From contig CAZESH010000170.1 in NCBI GenBank assembly GCA_964514665.1, positions 1 through 9,115 of the forward strand: a DNA stretch of 9,115 bases, read 5' to 3'. The notes below the pieces were generated by a model. The model was given only the letters and a program-made list of their open reading frames with translations, had not been told where the DNA came from and did not search any database. Source of the DNA: CAZESH01 sp964514665 (GTDB taxonomy: Bacteria > Bacillota > Bacilli > Paenibacillales > KCTC-25726). Numbering within the stretch: position 1 is the first letter of the stretch; each line of letters begins with the position of its first letter. Positions 1 through 5,817 of this stretch are shown here, piece after piece. Made by a program: the position numbers and the translations under genes.

Positions 1-8
1 GGCACGGG

Positions 9-1124
9 ATGGAGCATTTAAATGATGAAAGCTATATGCGTCTGGCGCTGCAAATGGCCGAACAAACGCGTGGACAGACCGGCATCAATCCCGCGGTCGG
101 TTGTGTGATTGTACAGCAAGGCCGCATTGTCGGGCTGGGCGCCCACCTGAAGCGGGGCGACAAGCATGCGGAAATTCATGCCCTGGATATGGCCGGATCA
201 AACGCGGCGGGCAGCACGGTGTATGTTACGCTGGAGCCGTGCAGCCATTACGGACGTACCCCGCCTTGCAGCGATCGATTGATCCGCGAGCAGGTGAAGC
301 GGGTGGTCATTGCCGCCGACGATCCGAATCCGCTGGTTTCCGGCAGCGGTATCAAGCGTTTGCGGGATAACGGTATTGAGGTAACGATCGGCGTTCTTGA
401 GGAGGAGTCGAGAAAGCTGAACGAAAGCTTCGAATTTTTCATCAAGACCAAGCGCCCTTTTGTCACCTTGAAAACGGCCAGCACACTGGACGGCAAAATT
501 GCCGCCAGCAGCGGCGGCGGAAGGATAACAGGCAGCGCCGCGAGGGAATTCGTGCATGTGCTGAGACACCGCCATCAGGCAATCATGGTCGGAGTCGGCA
601 CGGTGCTGGCCGATAATCCTAGATTGACGACACGGCTCGGCGTGCCCGGTCAAAACCCGCTGCGGGTAGTTATCGATTCCTCGCTTCGCACGCCTCTGGA
701 CGCTTATGTCGCATCCGACGGAGAAGCCCCGACTCTTTTTGCCGCCGTGGAAGGAGTCTCTGAAGATAAAATCGCCAGGCTGCGCGCCGCCGGTCATGAG
801 GTGATGCTGTGCGGTACCGGTCCGCGGGTCGACCTGGAGGAAGTGATGAAGCGGCTTGCAGAACGGGAGATCGCATCCATCCTGCTTGAGGGCGGCGGCC
901 GTCTCAACGGCTCGATGCTGGAGCGGGGCTTGGTCAATAAGCTTGTTTTGTTCTTTGCTCCAAAAATCATCGGCGGACAATCGTCTCCGGGCAGCTTTCA
1001 GTTTGCGGGCTTTGAAAGCATGGAAGACGCTATCCGCATTAAGGATGTCACGCTGGAACGTTACGAAGAGGACTTTTGCTTGACGGGTTATCCCGAATAT
1101 GCAAATGGAAAGGGGGAAATCTAG
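9..1124 (+). CDS. ribD: Bifunctional riboflavin biosynthesis deaminase/reductase RibD
   Basis: Cytosolic enzyme for two consecutive riboflavin steps: deamination of the pyrimidine made by GTP cyclohydrolase II, then NADPH-dependent reduction of the ribosyl chain to 5-amino-6-(5-phosphoribitylamino)uracil. The N-terminal part (about residues 1–145) is a zinc cytidine-deaminase-like domain with HAE at 53–55 and PCSHYGRTPPC at 77–87, supplying H53, E55, C78 and C87. DPNPLVSGSG follows at 105–114. The C-terminal reductase domain (about 150–371) has VTLKTASTLDGKIA at 152–165, VGVGTVLADNP at 194–204 and LEGGG at 293–297. The 371-residue length is normal. The ATG is only 8 bases from the window edge, so its ribosome binding site cannot be judged; the N-terminus aligns within a few residues of B. 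subtilis RibG as I remember it. A position usually Trp in the reductase (KWIT) reads RIT at 172–174. First gene of the rib operon in this window; ribE starts one base after its stop. Confidence 0.97.
   Translation: MEHLNDESYMRLALQMAEQTRGQTGINPAVGCVIVQQGRIVGLGAHLKRGDKHAEIHALDMAGSNAAGSTVYVTLEPCSHYGRTPPCSDRLIREQVKRVVIAADDPNPLVSGSGIKRLRDNGIEVTIGVLEEESRKLNESFEFFIKTKRPFVTLKTASTLDGKIAASSGGGRITGSAAREFVHVLRHRHQAIMVGVGTVLADNPRLTTRLGVPGQNPLRVVIDSSLRTPLDAYVASDGEAPTLFAAVEGVSEDKIARLRAAGHEVMLCGTGPRVDLEEVMKRLAEREIASILLEGGGRLNGSMLERGLVNKLVLFFAPKIIGGQSSPGSFQFAGFESMEDAIRIKDVTLERYEEDFCLTGYPEYANGKGEI
1110..1116 (+). promoter_or_regulatory. Ribosome binding site fixing the ribE start
   Basis: AAGGGGG lies nine bases before the ATG at 1126. 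It favours that start over the in-frame ATG at 1099, which would add nine residues before the conserved MFTGIIEE N-terminus. The site is inside the 3' end of ribD, so translation of the two genes may be coupled. Confidence 0.75.
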
Positions 1125-1125
1125 G

Positions 1126-1782
1126 ATGTTTACAGGCATTATAGAAGAAATCGGCAGCCTGCAGTCGATCAGCAAAAAGGGCCAAACCTTGATTCTTCAC
1201 ATCAGCGCCGAACGCATACTCTCCGACATTCATCTTGGAGACAGTATTGCCGTAAACGGGGTTTGCCTTACGGTAGTGGAATTTTCCAGTGCAAGCTTCA
1301 GCGTTGATGTGATGCCGGAAACGTACCGTAAAACCAATCTGAGCAGACTGATGGCAGGCAGTCCGGTCAATCTGGAGCGGGCCATGTCCCACGAAGGAAG
1401 GTTCGGCGGGCACATCGTGCAGGGGCATGTCGATACGGTCGGACGTATTCTCTCCAGAAAGGAGGAGGAGAATGCAGTCGTATTCGGGATAGCGCCGGAA
1501 AGAACGGAAGTGATGAAGTACATCGTTTCGCAAGGTTCGATCACCATAGACGGCATAAGCCTTACCGTGGTGTCGGATTCGGAAAGCGATTTGACGGTTT
1601 CGATCATTCCCCATACGCTGGCGCAAACCGTGCTGAAAACGAAACGAACAGGGGATTCGGTCAATCTGGAATGCGATATTCTTGGCAAATATGTGGAGCG
1701 ATTGCTGTTTTTTCAAAACCAAGGAAAAGAAAAGCCCGACTCCATCAGCGAGCAGTTTTTGGCGGAGCATGGTTTCATCTGA
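1126..1782 (+). CDS. ribE: Riboflavin synthase alpha subunit (lumazine dismutase)
   Basis: Catalyses the last step of the pathway: two molecules of 6,7-dimethyl-8-ribityllumazine dismutate to riboflavin and 5-amino-6-ribitylaminouracil. The protein is 218 residues and starts with the family signature MFTGIIEE. It shows the internal duplication of two similar beta-barrel halves: SIAVNGVCLTV (40–50) matches SITIDGISLTV (138–148), and VNLERAM (81–87) matches VNLECDILGKY (179–189). GGHIVQGHVDTVG at 94–106 opens the second half, and C48 is the conserved N-barrel cysteine. The family forms homotrimers, and in Bacillus these sit inside the RibH capsid. The gene starts one base after the ribD stop and is followed by ribBA after 18 bases. 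Nothing is unusual in length or motifs. B. subtilis nomenclature also uses ribB for this gene. Confidence 0.97.
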   Translation: MFTGIIEEIGSLQSISKKGQTLILHISAERILSDIHLGDSIAVNGVCLTVVEFSSASFSVDVMPETYRKTNLSRLMAGSPVNLERAMSHEGRFGGHIVQGHVDTVGRILSRKEEENAVVFGIAPERTEVMKYIVSQGSITIDGISLTVVSDSESDLTVSIIPHTLAQTVLKTKRTGDSVNLECDILGKYVERLLFFQNQGKEKPDSISEQFLAEHGFI

Positions 1783-1800
1783 AAAGGAGGAATTAGCAAA

Positions 1801-3021
1801 ATGGGAGAAACTATCAAATTGGATCCGATCGAGGCCGCAATTTATGACTTGATGCTGGGAAAAGTGGTGATCGTGGTAGATGACGAGGACCGCGAAAACG
1901 AAGGGGATTTTATTGCTCTGGCAGAGAAAGCGACACCCGAGGTGATCAATTTCATGATCAAGGAAGGCCGCGGGCTGGTCTGTGTGCCGATTACGCAGGA
2001 GCGTGCGGGAGAATTGGATTTGCCGCCGATGGTTGCCCAGAATACGGATTTTCATGGTACGAATTTTACCGTATCGGTAGATCATAAAAGCACGACCACG
2101 GGGATATCCGCGCATGAGCGGGCGGGCACAATAAAAGCGCTGATCGATGCGGAAACGATGCCGCACGATTTTCGCAGGCCGGGACATATCTTTCCGCTGA
2201 TTGCCAAGAAAGGCGGCGTACTGCGGCGAACGGGCCATACCGAGGCGGCAGTCGATTTGGCGAAGATGTGCGGTGCCTATCCTGCAGCCGTGATTTGCGA
2301 GGTGATCAAGGAAGACGGCACGATGGCGAGATTGCCGGATTTGGCTGAAATCGCCCGCAAGCACCAGCTGAAGCTGATCTCGATCCGCGATTTGATTCAT
2401 TATCGCAATGAAAAGGAGAAGCTGGTCAAACGCGAGGTGGAGGTGAAAATGCCGACCGATTTCGGCATCTTTCAAGCGATAGCTTACTCCAATGAGGTGG
2501 ATCAAAAAGAGCATGTTGCCCTGGTCAAAGGAAAAATCGACGGATCGCAGCCGGTTTTGGTACGCATGCACTCGGAATGCTTGACGGGAGATGTGTTTCA
2601 TTCACACCGCTGCGACTGTGGATCGCAGCTTGCCGCTGCCTTGAAGCAGATTAACGATGCCGGTTCGGGGGTTCTTGTCTATCTTCGCCAGGAAGGGCGG
2701 GGAATCGGGTTGATCAATAAATTAAAAGCTTATGAGCTTCAGGAGCAGGGAATGGACACGGTTGACGCGAATATTAAACTTGGGTTTAAACCCGACCTCC
2801 GCGATTACGGGATCGGTGCCCAGATTTTAAAGGATATCGGCGTGAGAAAAATCAGGCTTTTGACCAACAATCCGCGCAAAATTATCGGACTGGGCGGTTA
2901 TGGCATGGAAATTGTCGAGCGCGTGCCGCTGCAGATTGAAGAGAATGAAGACAATGCAAAGTATCTGCGTACGAAGCAATCGAAGCTCGGACATATGCTT
3001 CATTTCAATGACGCGCGTTAG
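1801..3021 (+). CDS. ribBA: Bifunctional DHBP synthase / GTP cyclohydrolase II RibBA
   Basis: Fusion enzyme that feeds both branches of the pathway. The N-terminal half (about 1–205) makes 3,4-dihydroxy-2-butanone 4-phosphate from ribulose 5-phosphate. It has the acidic metal loop DDEDRENEGDF at 27–37, RPGHIFPL at 126–133 and RTGHTEAAVDL at 143–153. The C-terminal half (about 206–406) opens the imidazole ring of GTP. It has RMHSECLTGDVF at 255–266 and HRCDCG at 269–274, with C260, C271 and C273 as zinc ligands, RQEGRGIGL at 296–304, DLRDYGIGAQIL at 332–343 and LLTNNPRK at 353–360. Both active sites look complete. AAGGAGG at 1784–1790 sits ten bases before the ATG and only two bases after the ribE stop. 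Length (406 residues) fits the family. This enzyme supplies the substrates used by RibD and RibH on either side. Confidence 0.98.
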   Translation: MGETIKLDPIEAAIYDLMLGKVVIVVDDEDRENEGDFIALAEKATPEVINFMIKEGRGLVCVPITQERAGELDLPPMVAQNTDFHGTNFTVSVDHKSTTTGISAHERAGTIKALIDAETMPHDFRRPGHIFPLIAKKGGVLRRTGHTEAAVDLAKMCGAYPAAVICEVIKEDGTMARLPDLAEIARKHQLKLISIRDLIHYRNEKEKLVKREVEVKMPTDFGIFQAIAYSNEVDQKEHVALVKGKIDGSQPVLVRMHSECLTGDVFHSHRCDCGSQLAAALKQINDAGSGVLVYLRQEGRGIGLINKLKAYELQEQGMDTVDANIKLGFKPDLRDYGIGAQILKDIGVRKIRLLTNNPRKIIGLGGYGMEIVERVPLQIEENEDNAKYLRTKQSKLGHMLHFNDAR

Positions 3022-3059
3022 GCATGCAGACAAAAAAACATAAATGAAGGAGAATCGAT

Positions 3060-3530
3060 ATGGGGCAAGTATTTGAAGGTCATCTGATCGCCACGAATCT
3101 GAAATTTGCAATAGTGGCCGGAAGGTTTAACGAATTTATTACAGGGAAACTGCTTTCTGGTGCGCAGGATGCATTCAAGCGTCACGGTGTATCCGAGGAG
3201 GATGTGGATATTGCCTGGGTGCCGGGAGCTTTTGAAATCCCCCTGATCGCCAGAAAAATGGCGGAAAGCGGGCGCTACGATGCTGTAGTCACACTGGGTG
3301 CCGTGATCCGCGGCTCCACACCGCATTTTGATTATGTCAGCAGCGAGGTTTCCAAAGGAGTGGCGCAGGCGGGCATGCTGTCGGGGATTCCCGTGATTTT
3401 CGGCGTGCTGACAACGGATACGATCGAACAGGCGATTGAACGCTCCGGCACCAAAGCCGGCAATAAAGGCTGGGAGGCTGCCGTAACGGCAATTGAAATG
3501 GCCAATCTGAGCAAAGCCTTTGACAAGTAA
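3060..3530 (+). CDS. ribH: 6,7-dimethyl-8-ribityllumazine synthase (beta subunit)
   Basis: Condenses 5-amino-6-ribitylaminouracil with 3,4-dihydroxy-2-butanone 4-phosphate to give the lumazine that RibE dismutates. The family assembles into pentamers, and in Bacillus into 60-subunit capsids around riboflavin synthase. The 156 residues contain the expected substrate loops: RFNEFI at 22–27, PGAFEIP at 55–61, and AVIRGSTPHFDYV at 81–93, which includes the catalytic-type His at 89. ERSGTKAGNKG at 127–137 carries the phosphate-binding Arg (128) and is followed by the conserved WEAA. AAGGAG at 3047–3052 precedes the ATG by seven bases. Thirty-eight bases separate it from ribBA, and no terminator-like hairpin follows before scpA. 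It is the last riboflavin gene; the ribT acetyltransferase gene found after ribH in B. subtilis is absent here. Confidence 0.98.
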   Translation: MGQVFEGHLIATNLKFAIVAGRFNEFITGKLLSGAQDAFKRHGVSEEDVDIAWVPGAFEIPLIARKMAESGRYDAVVTLGAVIRGSTPHFDYVSSEVSKGVAQAGMLSGIPVIFGVLTTDTIEQAIERSGTKAGNKGWEAAVTAIEMANLSKAFDK

Positions 3531-3559
3531 TTCGAGCAAGCTTTCATGCGGAGGAGAAA

Positions 3560-4339
3560 ATGGGCGTTTTATATAAGCTTGAATCATTCGAGGGGCCTTT
3601 GGATCTGCTGCTGCATTTGATCGACAAGGCGGAAATCGACATCTACAACATCCCGATCAGCCATATCACGGATCAATATATGGCTTATGTCGGCAGCATG
3701 CAGGAGCTGCAGCTCGATGTGGCGAGCGAATTTTTGGTCATGGCCGCCACGCTGCTCTCGATCAAAAGCAAAATGCTGCTGCCCAAGCCGCCGGTAATCG
3801 ATCTTGAAATGGACGAATACGACCCGGATTATGACCCGCGCGAGGAATTGGTGCAGAAGCTGATCGAATACCGCAAATTCAAAGAGGCGGCCGAATATCT
3901 GCGCGACCGCGAGCTGGAGAGCAGCTTTATCTTTTCGCGCGAGCCCATGGATCTCACCCCTTACATGAATGAAAAACCTGAAAACCCGCTGCAGGGCACG
4001 CATCTTGTCGACCTGGTCCTCGCTTTCCAAAAAGCGCTTCGCCGTTCGGCAAGCCGTGACCGGGTGGCCAAAATCCGCCGCGATGAAGTATCCGTAAAAG
4101 ACCGCGTGCTGGAGATTGTATCGCAGTTAAAGCTTCAGGGAGGGAAACTGCTATTCTCCGAGATGCTGCGTCTGGATTACTGCCGCGAACAGATTGTGGT
4201 TACCTTCTTGGCAATTCTGGAACTGATGAAAATGAAGCGGGTGTATTGCTTTCAGCATGGTTTGTTTGACGATATCGTAATTCAGTACAGGGAGGAGGGA
4301 GAGACGGATGAATTACAGCCAGATGAAATCAATTATTGA
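3560..4339 (+). CDS. scpA: Segregation and condensation protein A (kleisin)
   Basis: Kleisin subunit of the bacterial Smc–ScpAB condensin, which organises and helps separate newly replicated origins. In the family the N-terminal helices bind the Smc neck, the middle binds a ScpB dimer, and a C-terminal winged helix binds the Smc head. Seen here: FEGPLDLLLHLI at 10–21 (family signature), EFLVMAATLLSIKSKMLLP at 57–75, a charged middle segment with REELVQKLIEYRKFKEAAEYL at 94–114, an acidic stretch DLEMDEYDPDYD at 81–92, and a C-terminal domain with VTFLAILELMKM at 214–225. At 259 residues it is of usual length. GGAGG at 3550–3554 precedes the ATG by five bases. It lies 29 bases after ribH on the same strand, so it is probably cotranscribed, and its 3' end overlaps scpB. 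Confidence 0.97.
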   Translation: MGVLYKLESFEGPLDLLLHLIDKAEIDIYNIPISHITDQYMAYVGSMQELQLDVASEFLVMAATLLSIKSKMLLPKPPVIDLEMDEYDPDYDPREELVQKLIEYRKFKEAAEYLRDRELESSFIFSREPMDLTPYMNEKPENPLQGTHLVDLVLAFQKALRRSASRDRVAKIRRDEVSVKDRVLEIVSQLKLQGGKLLFSEMLRLDYCREQIVVTFLAILELMKMKRVYCFQHGLFDDIVIQYREEGETDELQPDEINY

Positions 4340-4925
4340 AGGCCTGCTATTTGTATCGGGAGACGAGGGTGTGGATGTCAGACAGATTGCCGAAGTGATG
4401 GAGCTTGATAAGGACCTGGTCAAGGATCTGCTTGAAGATATGAAGGGAGATTACATTCGCGAGCACCGCGGCATGCAAATTCTCGAGATTGCCGGTTCTT
4501 ACCAGCTGACGACACTCCCCGCACATGCCCCGTATTTCGAGCGGCTGGCCGCTTCTCCCAGCCGTGCCACGGTTTCGCAGGCAGCCTTGGAAACATTGGC
4601 CATTGTCGCTTACAGGCAGCCGATTACACGAATTGAAATCGAGGAGATTCGCGGCGTTAAATCCGATCGCGCGATCCATTCGCTGGTAGCCAAGGATCTG
4701 ATTCAGGATGTCGGGCGTGCGGAGGCAATCGGCCGTCCGATTTTATATGGAACGACCAAGCAGTTTCTGGAATACTTTTCCTTAAACAGCATCAAGGATC
4801 TTCCCGAATTCAGCGCTTTTGAAAATCATGAAAATCTCGAGGAAGAGACCAAGCTGCTGTTTCAGAAACTGGATGAGCGGCAAATGACGATTGACGATGT
4901 CGATTCCGTTAAAACCGAAGATTAA
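4308..4925 (+). CDS. scpB: Segregation and condensation protein B
   Basis: Dimeric winged-helix (KITE) subunit of Smc–ScpAB that binds the central part of ScpA. The 205-residue protein has two winged-helix domains. The first starts at MKSIIEGLLFVSGDEGV (6–22). The second has the highly conserved LETLAIVAYRQPITR at 94–108, then EEIRGVKSDRAIHSLV at 112–127 and GRPILYGTTKQFLEYFSL at 142–159; the common FGL is FSL here. The C-terminal 40 residues are acidic. The start at 4308 overlaps the last 32 bases of scpA. A purine-rich stretch with two SD-like repeats (4290–4302) precedes it, which suggests coupled translation. The in-frame ATG at 4323 (residue 6) is an alternative but would lack a well-placed binding site. 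A probable terminator lies 40–90 bases downstream. Confidence 0.97.
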   Translation: MNYSQMKSIIEGLLFVSGDEGVDVRQIAEVMELDKDLVKDLLEDMKGDYIREHRGMQILEIAGSYQLTTLPAHAPYFERLAASPSRATVSQAALETLAIVAYRQPITRIEIEEIRGVKSDRAIHSLVAKDLIQDVGRAEAIGRPILYGTTKQFLEYFSLNSIKDLPEFSAFENHENLEEETKLLFQKLDERQMTIDDVDSVKTED

Positions 4926-4933
4926 GGCGCTGC

Positions 4934-4962
4934 GCATGATAGCAAGCCGCAAGGAAATAATA
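4934..4962 (+). promoter_or_regulatory. Possible sigma-F-type promoter upstream of ytfI
   Basis: GCATG (4934–4938), a 14-base spacer and GGAAATAATA (4953–4962) resemble the forespore sigma-F pattern (GYWTA or GCATR, about 15 bases, GGnnAnAnTR), with all fixed bases of the -10 element present. It lies between scpB and the DUF2953/YtfJ pair, whose B. subtilis counterparts I recall as forespore-expressed. The predicted start (about 4969) falls inside the left arm of the adjacent terminator hairpin. This is motif matching by eye, and chance matches are possible. Confidence 0.35.
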
Positions 4963-4964
4963 AG

Positions 4965-5019
4965 TTCTGAAGGGAAAAGACAATTGGCATTTTCCGTTTC
5001 GGAGCTTTTTTTGTTTTTT
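4965..5019 (+). terminator. Probable intrinsic terminator after scpB
   Basis: The left arm around 4965–4978 pairs with 4990–5003. A perfect GGAAAA/TTTTCC core closes an 11-base loop, and the outer stem is imperfect, with a mismatch, a bulge and wobble pairs. One base later come seven T (5006–5012), a G and six more T (5014–5019). It is well placed to end the rib–scp transcript before the sporulation genes. Confidence 0.6.
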
Positions 5020-5052
5020 GCGCACAAATAAGCGAAGGGATTGTTGAAAGTG

Positions 5053-5721
5053 ATGTGGATTTGGTTGATTGCGATATTTGTCCTTTTGGCTATTATTTTT
5101 TGGAGCAGGATCAAAGTTACCTTGAATTGGTCGAGGGAACAGGAGAATGACAAGCTGTTTGCCGATATTCGGGCGCTTTTCGGCTTGTTCCGATATCGCT
5201 TCCAACTGCCGACGCTTGATTTTTCCAGATTTCATAAAGGGCTGATTGTAAAATCCGAAACCATCAACAAGAATAGCGCCCAGGCGGATTCCCAAGATCA
5301 ATTCAAGATCAATTTCGCAAAAATCGTAAAAGCTTACCGGAATTACAAACTTATTTTGGAGAGTACAAAGGGATTTAGAGAATGGTCCGATCGTTTTTTG
5401 TCGCATATCCATTGCACCTCCATCAGCTGGAAAACCCGGGTAGGAGTGGGAGATGCCGCGGAGACGGCGATTTCCGCGGGAATCGTCTGGGCGATCAAAA
5501 CGTCTTTGCTCGGATATTTGCTTAAATCCGTGCAGTTGGAAGCACAACCCGAGATCGCGGTGCAGCCGATGTATGCACATTCGCATTTTTCCTCCGCTTT
5601 GACCTGTACGCTCAAATTTCAGCTCGGTTATGCTGTCATTGCCGGATTGATGCTGTTGATTCGCATATTAAAGGTGAAGGGCGGCATCAAAACATGGCAG
5701 CACATCCTGTTCAAGGCTTGA
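5053..5721 (+). CDS. ytfI: DUF2953 membrane-anchored protein, YtfI-like
   Basis: Biochemical role unknown. From the ATG at 5053 the protein has 222 residues. It starts with a hydrophobic segment (WIWLIAIFVLLAIIFW, 2–17) likely to be a membrane anchor or uncleaved signal, followed by a basic RIK. The middle is mainly polar (about 25–120). The recognisable family part is SWKTRVGVGDAAETAISAG at 125–143 followed by IVWAIK, the W-x-T-x-VG-x-GDAA pattern I associate with DUF2953. A second hydrophobic stretch (YAVIAGLMLLIRIL, 193–206) is near the basic C-terminus. The start is uncertain: AAGGG at 5035–5039 would suit GTG 5050 (10 bases) better than ATG 5053 (13 bases), and TTG 5041 or 5044 also lie in frame. 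It precedes ytfJ, as in the B. subtilis ytfIJ unit, which supports a sporulation role. The gene looks somewhat more AT-rich than its neighbours. The name rests on the motif and the pairing. Confidence 0.85.
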   Translation: MWIWLIAIFVLLAIIFWSRIKVTLNWSREQENDKLFADIRALFGLFRYRFQLPTLDFSRFHKGLIVKSETINKNSAQADSQDQFKINFAKIVKAYRNYKLILESTKGFREWSDRFLSHIHCTSISWKTRVGVGDAAETAISAGIVWAIKTSLLGYLLKSVQLEAQPEIAVQPMYAHSHFSSALTCTLKFQLGYAVIAGLMLLIRILKVKGGIKTWQHILFKA

Positions 5722-5746
5722 TGCTGCAGGCCATACATACTCGAAT

Positions 5747-5777
5747 GTTCAGGTGGGGATTCTAAAAGGGAAGAATT
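5747..5777 (+). promoter_or_regulatory. Possible sigma-F-type promoter upstream of ytfJ
   Basis: GTTCA (5747–5751; 4 of 5 to GYWTA), a 16-base spacer and GGGAAGAATT (5768–5777) resemble a forespore sigma-F promoter. The -10 has the conserved GG and the spaced A, A and T. A start near 5784 would leave a leader of about 34 bases before the ytfJ TTG. This fits the forespore expression I recall for B. subtilis ytfJ but is a visual match only. Confidence 0.4.
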
Positions 5778-5802
5778 TTATGCTTATGCAAAAGCCATTA
5801 CC

Positions 5803-5810
5803 AAAGGAGG
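5803..5810 (+). promoter_or_regulatory. Strong ribosome binding site setting the TTG start of ytfJ
   Basis: AAAGGAGG lies seven bases before TTG 5818. No ATG or GTG in that frame sits at a suitable distance, and the family's conserved N-terminal block begins within a few residues of the TTG. This makes TTG the real start. Confidence 0.85.
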
Positions 5811-5817
5811 AATTGTC

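Noticed and set aside
1..8. FMN riboswitch or promoter for the rib operon.
   Set aside because: Only eight bases precede ribD in the window, so nothing can be seen or claimed.
1099..1125. An upstream in-frame ATG for ribE.
   Set aside because: It would overlap ribD and add nine residues before the conserved MFTGIIEE N-terminus; the SD at 1110–1116 serves ATG 1126.
198..1175. A 325-codon minus-strand open frame opposite ribD.
   Set aside because: Mirror of ribD codons with no family features; ribD is intact on the plus strand.
1048..2601. A 517-codon open frame on the minus strand opposite ribE and ribBA.
   Set aside because: The plus-strand proteins ribE and ribBA are complete with all catalytic motifs. 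The antisense translation shows no recognisable domain, is rich in His, Arg, Phe and Gln as codon-mirror frames are, and crosses two gene junctions.
4936..5031. A 31-codon plus-strand open frame after scpB.
   Set aside because: It runs through the terminator hairpin and T-runs (giving the Phe/Leu-rich end), and only AAGGCG precedes it at a poor match. More likely non-coding.
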